43,149 bases of DNA from Rhodospirillales bacterium (GTDB lineage Bacteria; Pseudomonadota; Alphaproteobacteria; ATCC43930; CGMCC-115725), in NCBI GenBank assembly GCA_947473305.1, contig CANJCB010000034.1, positions 1 to 43,149 on the forward strand, written 5' to 3'. This document shows positions 33,278-42,828 of the stretch, piece by piece. Within the stretch, counting starts at the first letter, position 1. Every line of letters begins with the position of its first letter. Below the pieces are notes generated by a model. It did not search any database. It was not told the origin of the DNA and worked only from the letters and a program-made list of their open reading frames with translations. A program made the translations under genes and the position numbers.

Positions 33278-34564
33278 TTATTCTGCGGGTCTTGGCTGAG
33301 CCGCTAAGTCTGCCTGAGCCCGCTTGTGGGCAGCCCTCATCGGTTTCAGCACGAAGAGCGCAAGAACCGCCGCCGTCGCATTGAGAATCGCCGCCACCAC
33401 AAAGACGGCATGCCAGCTTCCAGTGGCCGCCTTCAGCACGTTGCCATAGGGGATGAGCAACGCTGCCGTTCCCTTGGCCGTGTAAAGAAGGCCGGCGTTG
33501 GTGGTCGCGAACTTCGACCCATAAACATCAGTGCAGGTCGAGGGAAAGAGGCTGTAGATCTCGCCCCAGGCGAAGAACACCAAACCGCTCAGGATGACGA
33601 ACATCACGGGATCCTTGCCGTAGGCGCTCAAGGCCCAGATACCCACCGCCTCCAAGGCGAAGGCGATGAACATCGTGTTTTCGCGGCCTATATTGTCTGA
33701 GACCCATCCGAAGAACGGCCGGGTGACGCCATTCAGGATGCGGTCTATCGACAAGGCAAAAGTCAAGGCGGGCAAGGTGATGCCGACGAGATTGACCGGA
33801 ACTTTCGCGATCTCGAAGTCGTTGGCGATGGGGGCGAGTTGTGCCGTTGCCATGAGGCCACCGGCGCCTACCATGACGAACATCAGATACATCACGTAGA
33901 AGATGGGGGAACGCAGCATCTCCGTGGGTGTGTAGCTCTTGACCGATTGCAGAACCCGGGCCGGCACCGGTACCTCGCCGTCGGCGGGCGCGCGCAGGAA
34001 CCAGGCCAGCAACACGACGACAGCGCCTTGGCCGAGCCCGAACCACAGGAAAGTCTGCTCATAGCCGCTCGATTGGATCATGTTCTGAATCGGGATGACG
34101 GTCAGTGCAGAACCGGCTCCGAAGCCTGCCGCGGTCAAGCCTGCCGCGAGGCCGCGTCGATCCGGGAACCACTTGAGCGCGTTGCCGACGCAGGTCCCAT
34201 AGACTCCGCCCGCCCCGATGCCGCCGATCACCGCCGCGACATAGAGCATCGTCAGCGAATCCGCGATTGAGTTAAGGGCCCAGGCGATCGCCACAAGGAT
34301 ACCGCCAACGAGAATGACGATCCGCGGACCATAACGGTCGACGAACCAGCCTTCGAGTGGAACGAGCCAGGTTTCCATTACGACGAAGAGGGTGAAGGCG
34401 ACCTGGATGGCCGCCGGATCCCAATGGAATTTCTGTTGGATCGGATTAACAAAGAGCGTCCAACCGTATTGCAGGTTGGCGATCATGCACATGCAGACGA
34501 TGCCGACAACCAACTGCAGCCACCGCCCGCCCGGCGCAGAGCCTGAGCTAGCATTCATCGACAT
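33278..34564 (-). CDS. oxlT: Oxalate/formate antiporter, MFS (OxlT-like)
   Basis: 428 residues with 12 membrane segments, a major facilitator. Features matching the OxlT group are Arg in the TM8 region (NGVTRPFFGWVSDNIGRE) and Lys in TM11 (LLYTAKGTAALL), corresponding to the two basic residues that bind oxalate in the Oxalobacter protein. It would exchange oxalate for formate across the inner membrane, feeding oxc and frc downstream. ATG 34564 is the first of two adjacent starts; the second (MNASSG) is at 34558. It faces the dppD promoter region. Confidence 0.9.
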   Translation of the reverse strand: MSMNASSGSAPGGRWLQLVVGIVCMCMIANLQYGWTLFVNPIQQKFHWDPAAIQVAFTLFVVMETWLVPLEGWFVDRYGPRIVILVGGILVAIAWALNSIADSLTMLYVAAVIGGIGAGGVYGTCVGNALKWFPDRRGLAAGLTAAGFGAGSALTVIPIQNMIQSSGYEQTFLWFGLGQGAVVVLLAWFLRAPADGEVPVPARVLQSVKSYTPTEMLRSPIFYVMYLMFVMVGAGGLMATAQLAPIANDFEIAKVPVNLVGITLPALTFALSIDRILNGVTRPFFGWVSDNIGRENTMFIAFALEAVGIWALSAYGKDPVMFVILSGLVFFAWGEIYSLFPSTCTDVYGSKFATTNAGLLYTAKGTAALLIPYGNVLKAATGSWHAVFVVAAILNATAAVLALFVLKPMRAAHKRAQADLAAQPRPAE

Positions 34565-34804
34565 TCCCTCGGTCCTTTATTTTGATCGTTTTTTAGGCAG
34601 GTATTTTTGAAGTTTTTAAGCTTAGACATGACAATTATGAGAAAGCAACGGCGACGTTACTTGTGTCTCGGTTCGTTGGGTTATGCATAAGAACTATTTG
34701 GTTAATTCACCTATGCTTGCGACTTTGCTCATCGGCGAGGAGAGTTGCGCGGCGGAGACGCTTGCCTCATCGTGTTCCCATCCGAAAAGGAGATTGCCTG
34801 GAGC
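34565..34804. promoter_or_regulatory. AT-rich divergent regulatory region, oxlT / dppD
   Basis: This gap is visibly AT-rich compared with the rest of the window. It contains a ten-base palindrome TTATGCATAA (34681-34690). A TTGTCA hexamer on the minus strand at 34629-34634 could be a -35 for oxlT, but no good -10 follows. It should hold promoters for the antiporter and for the leader-dppDF transcript. The regulator is unknown. Confidence 0.4.
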
Positions 34805-34899
34805 ATGACCTGGTCGATTGATGCCTCAGCCCCTCGATATTGCGGCTTCGACCATGCAGCGATCACGCTACAAATTTTGCGCATGGGGGCTTCAGCCTC

Positions 34900-34903
<4 letters not shown>
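34805..34903 (+). CDS. 32-codon leader ORF coupled to dppD
   Basis: An ATG at 34805, with AAGGAGA about 12 bases upstream, opens a 32-codon ORF ([20 protein letters not shown]...). Its TGA overlaps the dppD ATG (ATGA at 34900-34903). dppD itself has only a weak upstream site, so translation may depend on reading of this leader. The peptide has no recognisable similarity and no run of one amino acid that would mark an attenuator. It is short enough to be chance. Confidence 0.35.
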
Positions 34904-35891
<988 letters not shown>

Positions 35892-35895
<4 letters not shown>

Positions 35896-36947
35896 CGGCG
35901 CCGCTGCTGGAGGTGGAAAACCTCACCCGCCATTTCGCGGTGCGCAGGGGCTTGTTCGGGCGCGGCGGGACGGTTCGGGCCGTGGACGGTCTCAATTTCA
36001 CTGTCCAGGCGGGCGAGACGCTGGCGCTGGTCGGTGAATCGGGCTGCGGCAAGTCGACGACCGGCCGCCTCGTCTTGCGGCTCCTGGAGCCGACCGAGGG
36101 CACGGTGCGCTTTGCCGGTCGCGATCTCTTGCACCTGTCGTCATCCGAGATGCGGGCCTTGCGGCGCGAGATGCAGATCGTCTTCCAGGACCCCTATGCG
36201 TCGCTCAACCCGCGAATGACCGTGGGGGATACCCTCTCAGAGCCGCTGGCGCTGCATGGTTTGGCCTCGTCCACCGGCCGGCGCGCGCGGGTTGCGGAGC
36301 TTCTGTCGCTCGTGGGCTTGCGGCCGGAGCATAGCCGCCGCTATCCCCATGAATTTTCCGGGGGACAGCGCCAGCGCATCGGGATCGCCCGGGCGCTCGC
36401 GGTTGAACCCAAGCTCATCGTTTGCGACGAGCCGGTTTCCGCGCTCGATGTGTCGATCCAGGCGCAGGTGGTGAACCTGCTCCAGGATCTGCAGAAGCGT
36501 TTCGGCCTGAGCTACATCTTCATCGCCCATGACCTTGCCGTGGTGAAGCATATCGCCGACCGGGTGGCGGTCATGTATCTCGGAAAGATCGTGGAGATCG
36601 GGGAGAAGAAGGCGCTCTTCGCGCGTCCGCGCCACCCCTATACCCAGGCGCTGCTTTCGGCGATTCCGATCCCGGATCCGGCGCTTCAGCGTCGGGGTCC
36701 CGTGCTGGAAGGCGATGTTCCAAGCCCCATGGCGCCGCCCCCCGGCTGCCGCTTCCATACCCGCTGCCCCTATGCCCGGGAGCGGTGCCGTGTCGAGGAG
36801 CCTTTGGCGGTGGACGATGGCGACGGGCATCGCACCGCCTGCCACTTCTGGCGCGAGATCGAGCCGCCACAGCGGCTCGGCGACCAATCGGCGGCCAACC
36901 CCAATCTGGCCAGGCTTCAGGCTTATTTCAATCAGCCTGTAACTTAA
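35892..36947 (+). CDS. dppF: ABC transporter ATPase, dipeptide/oligopeptide type (DppF)
   Basis: 351 residues, the second ATPase of the pair. Walker A is [10 protein letters not shown]-loop [14 protein letters not shown], signature [10 protein letters not shown], Walker [13 protein letters not shown], and the tail [26 protein letters not shown] 35892 overlaps the dppD stop by four bases. The last about 20 residues ([19 protein letters not shown]) extend beyond the usual end. It is followed by a palindromic repeat, where the transcript probably ends. The matching substrate-binding gene could be the one at 41102. Confidence 0.93.
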
Positions 36948-36968
36948 GCTGGCTGTTGGAAAACGTCG

Positions 36969-37081
36969 GGACTGTCATTGCGAAATGCCCCGAACGGCAT
37001 CGTGGCGGTCCAGGAATTTTCCGCATTCCTGGATCGCCACGGCCGTTTTACGGCCTCGCGATGACGATATTAGAACAGTCC
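36969..37081. repeat. Intergenic palindromic repeat (MITE/REP-like)
   Basis: A 113-base element with ends GGACTGT (36969-36975) and ACAGTCC (37075-37081) in inverted orientation. Inside, GTCATTGCGA near the left faces TCGCGATGACG near the right. The core hairpin is GTGGCGGTCCAGGAA (37002-37016) against TTCCTGGATCGCCAC (37026-37040). The outer GTCATTGCGA and inner CCAGGAA motifs recall dispersed palindromes known from several alphaproteobacteria. It fills the gap between two convergent genes and can serve as a bidirectional terminator. Confidence 0.8.
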
Positions 37082-37088
37082 TGATGTG

Positions 37089-38474
37089 TCAGAGCGTGCG
37101 GTTATGCCACTTTGCCATGTAGTCGATGGCGCGCAGTCCGGCGCGGGTGCCGGTCAGGATCTCCGCATCGGCCTTCTTCAGGATATCCACCTGGACCGGG
37201 TTCATCAGGCCGGTGCGCATGCCCAGCAGATAATGGGGCTTCTTGCTCTTCATCGAGGCATCGGCGAGTTTCTGAACAAGCCCCGGTGCGAAATCGGGGT
37301 TGCCCATGGGGCTGCGGTCGAAGCCATCGACGCATTGCACGATCACATCGGTGTTGGGATCGGCGTCCAACACCTTCAGGCCATGAGGCAGGTTGCGGTC
37401 GAAATCGCCATGGCCCCAGGCGTCGATGGGATTGGCGTCGCCCGGCAGCTTGCCGATCACGCTTTCCGCTTCCTGACGGACTTCGGTCGTGGGGACGGGG
37501 ACCTGGATGCCTTCCTGTTCGGCGATGTCGAGCACCAGTTCGGCGACGCCGCCTGAACCCACCACGAAGGAGGTCCGGCCGCCCTTGGGCCAGCGCTTGC
37601 CCTGGCAGACGGTGAGGACCTCGGACATCTCGTCGGTATCCCGGACCTCGATGGCGCGATGAGCCTTCAGCATGGCTGAGAAAGCCACCGGTTCGTCGCT
37701 GATCCCGGCGGTATGCCCAAGGATCGCGCGGCGGGTCCGGGCGCTCTTGCCGACCTTCAGGATTACCACAGGCTTGCCGGCCTTGTCGGCGCGGTCGAGG
37801 GCGGCCACGAATTTTTCCGGTTCGCGGATCGCCTCGATGAAGCAGGCGATGACCTTGGTGTTAGGGTCATCGACCATCCAGTCGATATAGGAAGCGACCG
37901 TGGTTGCCGCCTCGTTGCCGCAGGAAATGGCGACGCTGAAACCATAGCGGCGCGCGTCGTTCATCATGGTGATGGCGAAGCCGCCGCTATGGGAGACAAG
38001 GCCGACGTTGCCCCGGACCGCTTCGAGGTCCCGGACGGGCATCATGTAGGTGGCGCTGCGCCCATGGGGGTTGAAGACGCCCATGCAATTGGGGCCGCAG
38101 AGCGAGATGCCGCCTTCGTCGCAGATCGCCTTGATCCGGGCCTGGAGCTTCTTGCCCTCCTCGTCCTGTTCGGCGAAACCGCCGTCATAGATGACCGCGG
38201 CCTTGGCGCCGATCTCCGGCAGATGGACGAAGCTGTCGAGCACCCGCTGGTATCCGACCCGGAAAGCGACCACGTCCGGCACCTCGGGAAGATCCTTGAG
38301 GCTTGGATAGCAGGTCTTGCCGAAGACCGTCGGATAGCGCGGATTGATGGGATAGACGCCGCCCTTGAAGCCCATTTTATCGAGCGAGGCGAAGAGTTGG
38401 CCGATGCCCGGCTGGTTCTCGGTCGCACCCACGAGGGCGATCGAGCGGGGGTTCAAAAGGGCTTCGAGACTCAT
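37089..38474 (-). CDS. ADP-forming CoA-ligase alpha-type protein, no ATP-grasp domain
   Basis: 461 residues. The N-terminal CoA-binding Rossmann domain has NPRSIALVGATENQPGIG, and two succinyl-CoA-ligase-like domains follow. The His that is phosphorylated in relatives is His254 in AILGHTAGISD. SHSGGFAITM is a second conserved segment. It lacks the ATP-grasp (beta) domain needed for the full reaction, and no separate beta subunit lies beside it. It may pair with a distant beta subunit or with the synthetase at 27434. It is the last gene of a minus-strand operon with an IclR regulator, a RidA variant and an amidohydrolase-like protein, suggesting a small catabolic pathway through a CoA ester. 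Confidence 0.85.
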   Translation of the reverse strand: MSLEALLNPRSIALVGATENQPGIGQLFASLDKMGFKGGVYPINPRYPTVFGKTCYPSLKDLPEVPDVVAFRVGYQRVLDSFVHLPEIGAKAAVIYDGGFAEQDEEGKKLQARIKAICDEGGISLCGPNCMGVFNPHGRSATYMMPVRDLEAVRGNVGLVSHSGGFAITMMNDARRYGFSVAISCGNEAATTVASYIDWMVDDPNTKVIACFIEAIREPEKFVAALDRADKAGKPVVILKVGKSARTRRAILGHTAGISDEPVAFSAMLKAHRAIEVRDTDEMSEVLTVCQGKRWPKGGRTSFVVGSGGVAELVLDIAEQEGIQVPVPTTEVRQEAESVIGKLPGDANPIDAWGHGDFDRNLPHGLKVLDADPNTDVIVQCVDGFDRSPMGNPDFAPGLVQKLADASMKSKKPHYLLGMRTGLMNPVQVDILKKADAEILTGTRAGLRAIDYMAKWHNRTL

Positions 38475-38501
38475 AAAGGACTTCCTCCAGTTATTTTCTT
38501 G

Positions 38502-38906
38502 TCAGTCGGCGATTACCGCCACCGCCTGAATTTCCAGCATTATGGCCGGATCGGCAAGGCCTGCGATCACGATTGAGGCGCTGGCGGGATAATCGGGACC
38601 GAAGAGCTTCGCCCGGATGTCGTTCATGGGCTTGATATAGGCCGCATCCGTCAGGAAGGCCGTCATGGTGACGACATCCTTCAAGGTGCCGCCCACCTTA
38701 GCCAGGGTCTTTTCCATATTGCTGAAGGTCTTATAGGTCTGCTCCTCTATACCGCCCTGGAGGAGGCTGCCGTCGTCGTTGCGGTAGCCGACGTGGCCGG
38801 CGAGCCAGACCTGGCGTCCGCCCCGGGTGACGATGGCCGGGGAATAGGCGAAGCGCGCCTGCTGCGGACCCTCGACCGCGTATTTCTCGAAACCTTTGTC
38901 GGACAT
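38502..38906 (-). CDS. RidA-family (YjgF/YER057c) protein lacking the key Arg
   Basis: 134 residues with the RidA fold: GHVGYRNDDGSLLQGGIEEQTYKTFSNMEKTLAKVGGTLKDVVTMTAFLTD, then the C-terminal strand region. In RidA deaminases an Arg lies in a PARS motif (Arg105 in the Salmonella enzyme); here the same place reads PASASIVIAGL, with no Arg. This places it in one of the Rid groups (Rid4-7 type) that are not imine deaminases and often sit in catabolic operons. ATG 38906 follows GGAGAAAAC. It lies 27 bases upstream of the CoA-binding gene and 22 bases downstream of the IclR gene. Confidence 0.88.
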   Translation of the reverse strand: MSDKGFEKYAVEGPQQARFAYSPAIVTRGGRQVWLAGHVGYRNDDGSLLQGGIEEQTYKTFSNMEKTLAKVGGTLKDVVTMTAFLTDAAYIKPMNDIRAKLFGPDYPASASIVIAGLADPAIMLEIQAVAVIAD

Positions 38907-38928
38907 CTGTTTTCTCCAGTGAAGGGCG

Positions 38929-39822
38929 TCAGCCGGTTGTGGCGGTGAAGGGGAAAGCGGGTCTTGCGGGTTGGCCCAGATGAAGCGCGATCATCGCCGC
39001 CTGCTGCATCAGCACGGTGGAGACGAGGCGCTCGGAATCCTTGTTCCAGCGGGATTTGCGCTCGGCGATGGCGAGATTGCCGACGATCTTGTGGTCGGGG
39101 CCGAAGATGGGAACGGCCATGCCCACGACGTCATGCTCCAATTCGCCGTGGGAGATGGCATAGCCCCGCGCCTGGATCTCGCGCAGGCTGCGCATGAGGC
39201 TTTGCAGCGTCGGGGGGCGGCGTCCCGATCCCGGCGAAGGCTGCGCCTTGTCAAGGATCTGGGCGATCGTATCGCTCGGCAGATAGGCCAGGATAGAGCG
39301 GCCGGAGGATCCCCAGAGGAGGCTTCGGGATTCCCGAACCGTCGCCGCCACGCGCGGCGGCTCCACCGGATCGATCTTGGCGATGGCGCTGCGGCTTTGC
39401 TTCGTCGGCAGATAGAGCGAGACGAAGCAGGTATGCCCCAATTGCCGGACCGCTTCCCGCATATAGGGCATCGAGGCCTGGACGAATTGCGACCGCGCCT
39501 CGATCAGCGAGGCCATGTAATGGAACTCAGGCCCGAGGCAATAGCGGCGCTGCGGCCCGCGGGCGATCATCCCGAGATCGGCAAGCTGTTTCAGAAGCCG
39601 GTGCGCCGTCGAGGCGGAGAGCCCGCAGAGATCGGCGATCTGACCCAGGGGCATGAAGGTCTCATGTTCCGAGAGCGCCCACATGACCGAGACGACGCGG
39701 GAAACGACCCCTTTTTCGTCGGTCGTATCCGGACTTTTCCGGGAGCGGGCGGCGGACTTCTCCGCTTGCCGGGGCTTTGCCGTCAGGCTCGGCCCATCAC
39801 CTTCAGCGGGTTGGTCGAGCAC
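38929..39822 (-). CDS. IclR-family transcriptional regulator
   Basis: 297 residues. The N-terminal 38 residues are a charged extension. The winged HTH lies about 40-105 (LGQIADLCGLSASTAHRLLKQL) and the effector-binding domain at about 115-280 (GYAISHGELEHDVVGMAVPIF, the IclR signature). It probably controls its own operon in response to a small metabolite. Start is GTG 39822, 40 bases inside the upstream amidohydrolase-like gene; the next in-frame Met would cut into the HTH region. The operator is unknown; the region upstream of 40826 is the likeliest place. Confidence 0.9.
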   Translation of the reverse strand: MLDQPAEGDGPSLTAKPRQAEKSAARSRKSPDTTDEKGVVSRVVSVMWALSEHETFMPLGQIADLCGLSASTAHRLLKQLADLGMIARGPQRRYCLGPEFHYMASLIEARSQFVQASMPYMREAVRQLGHTCFVSLYLPTKQSRSAIAKIDPVEPPRVAATVRESRSLLWGSSGRSILAYLPSDTIAQILDKAQPSPGSGRRPPTLQSLMRSLREIQARGYAISHGELEHDVVGMAVPIFGPDHKIVGNLAIAERKSRWNKDSERLVSTVLMQQAAMIALHLGQPARPAFPFTATTG

Positions 39823-40826
39823 GTGATGTCCAACTCCTCCTGGGTGAGGCCGAAAGCAGCCATGTAGTTGCGGATGAGCCGCATCGCTTCCACGGGCTCC
39901 GGGAAAAGCGGCCCGTCCGCGTCGCTCGACAAGGTCACATGCTCGACGCCGACCGCGCGGATCGCGTCGTACATGCGCTTGGGATCGACGCCCAGAAAGG
40001 GCGAGAGCTCGTCGTAGGTGAAGTTGAGATAGATGCCGGCGCGGGTGAAATGCTTCATCTCCGCGATAGTGAGGTCGATGAAGGGGCTGAAGGGATGGTC
40101 GATGACCGCTCGCTTGTAGCCCAGCTTCTCGACCAGTTCGGCGACGATAAACATCTCGTCATGGGTTGTATGGCCGAAGAAGAGCGCGATGCCCTCATCG
40201 GCGACCAGCTTGATGATGTCTTGGAAAACCGGAGCCAGCTTGCCCTTCTCGTCGAGCAGGAAATAGCCCTTCTCCAAGGCTTCCGGCCATTGCATGGGCA
40301 AGGAGTGGTCGGTCGGGGCCGCTGTCTTGTCCCACCAGGTGGTCTTGCCGCCGACCTTGTGCAGCGAATGAGCGTTGTTGGCGACGGGCAGCCAGATCGC
40401 GGCGAGACCGTCGTCGATCAGCTTCTTGACCTTGGCGACCGAGGGTTCCTCGTTGTCCTGCCCGACGACGGCGCCCATGAAGCATTCGACCGGCTTCACT
40501 CCCGTGTCGTCGGCCCAGCGATGCAGCTCGTCGCGCACCGGACGGAGGTAATAGGCGGGATCGTAGGTCCCATTGATCATGCCCATCTTGCCGATGGTCT
40601 TCATGACGAGGCCGGCCATGCCGCTTTCCGAGGCGAATTTCGCCGTGGACAAGGGATCGTTGCCACCGTCATGGACATGGCAATGGATGTCGATCGCTCC
40701 CGTCACTCCCGCGCAGGCCGGAGGATGCTGGGTCGGCGCCCGGAATTTCCGGCGTGCGGGATAGGAGGTGATGCAGCGTTCGGCGGTCGGCGTCGCCGGA
40801 TCGATGTGGTCTGTCTCGCTTGCCAC
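39783..40826 (-). CDS. DUF6282-type amidohydrolase-like protein
   Basis: 347 residues from GTG 40826, which has GGAGG five bases upstream; TTG 40853 would add nine residues. Metal-ligand motifs of the amidohydrolase superfamily are visible: IDIHCHVHDG near the N-terminus, FFGHTTHDE, AVIDHPFSPF and TLSSDAD. It resembles the DUF6282 group of putative metal-dependent hydrolases. It is the first gene of the operon with IclR, RidA and CoA-binding proteins, so ring or amide hydrolysis before CoA activation is a reasonable guess. The 3' end overlaps the IclR start. Confidence 0.8.
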   Translation of the reverse strand: MASETDHIDPATPTAERCITSYPARRKFRAPTQHPPACAGVTGAIDIHCHVHDGGNDPLSTAKFASESGMAGLVMKTIGKMGMINGTYDPAYYLRPVRDELHRWADDTGVKPVECFMGAVVGQDNEEPSVAKVKKLIDDGLAAIWLPVANNAHSLHKVGGKTTWWDKTAAPTDHSLPMQWPEALEKGYFLLDEKGKLAPVFQDIIKLVADEGIALFFGHTTHDEMFIVAELVEKLGYKRAVIDHPFSPFIDLTIAEMKHFTRAGIYLNFTYDELSPFLGVDPKRMYDAIRAVGVEHVTLSSDADGPLFPEPVEAMRLIRNYMAAFGLTQEELDITCSTNPLKVMGRA

Positions 40827-41101
40827 CAGGGCCTCCGATCGCTTCCTTATCAAGGCCCCGAGGCTATCGTCGGGCTTCCGATCCCGTCAAGGCACCGCCG
40901 AGGAAATTCTATCCAATGGAAAACGGCCACGCGCTCCATTGTGACCTCAATTCGCCTGCCACCAAGCTTGAAACCTTGGCTGCGCGGGATTTCTGGACCG
41001 CTCATGCCGAGACGCGCATACTTGAATAAACGGCCGCCGGGCGGAGATTCCGGGATGGTCAGGGGGGCTTTCCATCGACAAATTGGGAGAGGGGGTTACC
41101 G
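40827..41101. promoter_or_regulatory. Divergent intergenic region, amidohydrolase operon / ABC binding protein
   Basis: About 275 bases between divergent starts. It holds the ribosome-binding sequences of both genes and, presumably, their promoters and the IclR operator. An ORF of 37 codons at 40916-41029 is visible but unsupported. I see no clear palindrome. Confidence 0.35.
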
Positions 41102-42691
41102 ATGATCAATACACGCCATAAATTTCTCGGAATAGCGCTGGGCCTGACGGCCGGCGTGGCGCTCGCCGCAAGCGCCGAGGCTCAGACGCCCAAAAAGGGT
41201 GGAACGGCCGTTCTGGCCCTGACCCAGGATCCGGGCAATCTGATCGCCAATGTTTCGAACAACCTGCCGGACCGGATGGTCGGCTGCATCACCCACCAGG
41301 GGCTCGCCTATACGGCGCTCGATCTTTCGATCAAGCCGCAGCTCGCCAAGTCCTGGAGCGTGTCGCCTGATGGCCTTACTTATACCTTCGAGCTTACCAA
41401 GGCCGAATGGCATGACGGCAAGCCGCTGACTTCTGAGGACGTCAAATATACGATCCAGGAGATCAGCTCGAAGTATTCGGCGACCTTCGGAGCGGCCGCG
41501 CGCTCGATCGATACGATCGAGACGCCTGCGCCTGATAAGGTGGTCATCAAGCTGAAGCAGCCCTTCGGGCCGTTCCTGATGTCCATGAGCTGTATCGGCG
41601 GCAGCAGCGTCCAGCCGGCCCATGTCTACCAGGGTACCGATCCCAGGCAAAATCCGGCGACGACCACCAAGTCGATCGGCACCGGCGCCTTCATGATGAG
41701 CGAATGGAAGCGCGGCGACTATATCCGCCTGGTCAAGAATCCGAAGTATTGGGAGCCCGGCAAGCCCTATCTCGACGAGGTGATCGGCAAGGTTCTCACC
41801 AATTCCGCCACGCGCCTCCAGGCGCTCCAGGCGGGCGAGGTCGATATCGTCGAATTCTTCCCCGGCGGCAGCAAGGCGGCGGTGCTCGCCAACCCCAAGC
41901 TCAAGATCGAGCAGAGCGACCAGGCGCCCGAATCCTCGATGGCCTTCATCAACGTCAGCAATAAGCCGCTCGACGACAAGCGGGTGCGTCAGGCGCTGAT
42001 GCTGGCGACGGACCGGGATTACCTTATGAAGAATGCCTTCTTCGATATTGGGGCGGTGGGCGTGGCGCCCTTCACCACCGAGATCAAATGGGCCGCGAAC
42101 CCGGATATCGACTATCGCAAGATGTATCCCTTCGATATCGCCAAGGCCAATGCGCTCCTTGACGAGGCAGGGGTGAAGCGCGGCGCCGATGGCAAGCGGT
42201 TCGCGGTTCGCGTCATGATCTTCGCCAACCAATATCCCGAATTCCAGGTGGTGGCCCCGGCGCTCAAGAGCATGTGGGGCCAGGTCGGCATCGATGTGAA
42301 CGTCGAGGCGCTGGAAGACCAGACCTATATCAAGAAGGTCTTCGTCGATCGTGACTTCGACGTGACGCTCCAGCTCTATACGAGCTATGCGGATCCGGTC
42401 CTCGGCATCGCCCGGACCTTCACGACGGGGATGATCGCCAAGCCTTATGGCAATCCCACGGGCTATTCCAACCCTGAGGTGGATGCGCTCTTCGACAAGG
42501 GCGAGAAGGGGGTCGGCGAACAGGCGCGCGGCGTCTTCTACAAGCAGGTCCAGACCATCCTGGCGCAGGATCTGCCGGTCCTTCAGCTCCGGCAATACAC
42601 CGAGATCGATGGCGCGACCAAGCGGCTCCAGGGCCTCTGGGGCAAGTCCATCGGCACCGGCCATTGGAGCGACGCCTGGGTCAACGACTGA
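41102..42691 (+). CDS. ABC transporter substrate-binding protein, family 5 (DppA/OppA-type)
   Basis: 529 residues with a signal peptide (1-26, cleaved after AEA) and the SBP_bac_5 fold: PKKGGTAVLALTQDPGNL, LAKSWSVSPDGLTYTFELTKAEWHDGKPLTSEDVKYTI and TGAFMMSEWKRGDYIRL. The solute is probably a peptide or another small organic compound. Strong ribosome-binding sequence GGGAGAGGGGG lies before ATG 41102. It is the only periplasmic part of the transporter seen; the dppDF ATPases are 4 kb upstream and the permeases are not in the window. A hairpin follows the stop. Confidence 0.93.
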   Translation: MINTRHKFLGIALGLTAGVALAASAEAQTPKKGGTAVLALTQDPGNLIANVSNNLPDRMVGCITHQGLAYTALDLSIKPQLAKSWSVSPDGLTYTFELTKAEWHDGKPLTSEDVKYTIQEISSKYSATFGAAARSIDTIETPAPDKVVIKLKQPFGPFLMSMSCIGGSSVQPAHVYQGTDPRQNPATTTKSIGTGAFMMSEWKRGDYIRLVKNPKYWEPGKPYLDEVIGKVLTNSATRLQALQAGEVDIVEFFPGGSKAAVLANPKLKIEQSDQAPESSMAFINVSNKPLDDKRVRQALMLATDRDYLMKNAFFDIGAVGVAPFTTEIKWAANPDIDYRKMYPFDIAKANALLDEAGVKRGADGKRFAVRVMIFANQYPEFQVVAPALKSMWGQVGIDVNVEALEDQTYIKKVFVDRDFDVTLQLYTSYADPVLGIARTFTTGMIAKPYGNPTGYSNPEVDALFDKGEKGVGEQARGVFYKQVQTILAQDLPVLQLRQYTEIDGATKRLQGLWGKSIGTGHWSDAWVND

Positions 42692-42711
42692 TCGAGGTGG
42701 GGTGATCGAAG

Positions 42712-42742
42712 CCCTCTCTGCCTCCCGGGGTGGAGAGGGTTT
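42712..42742 (+). terminator. Intrinsic terminator after the ABC binding protein
   Basis: CCCTCTCTGCC (42712-42722) pairs with GGTGGAGAGGG (42729-42739) with minor mismatches, and TTT follows. The stem resembles that of the terminator at 27382. Confidence 0.75.
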
Positions 42743-42828
42743 CCGATATCTGGAATAACCGGGTGAAGTTGTTGCGTGAAGGCCGTCTCCCGCTCCAGAC
42801 TCCAGCGAGTTAACAGAGGAGACGCGGC

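Noticed and set aside
40916-41029. Short ORF (37 codons) upstream of the ABC binding protein
   Set aside because: It has a weak ribosome-binding site and no recognisable sequence; more likely leader DNA.
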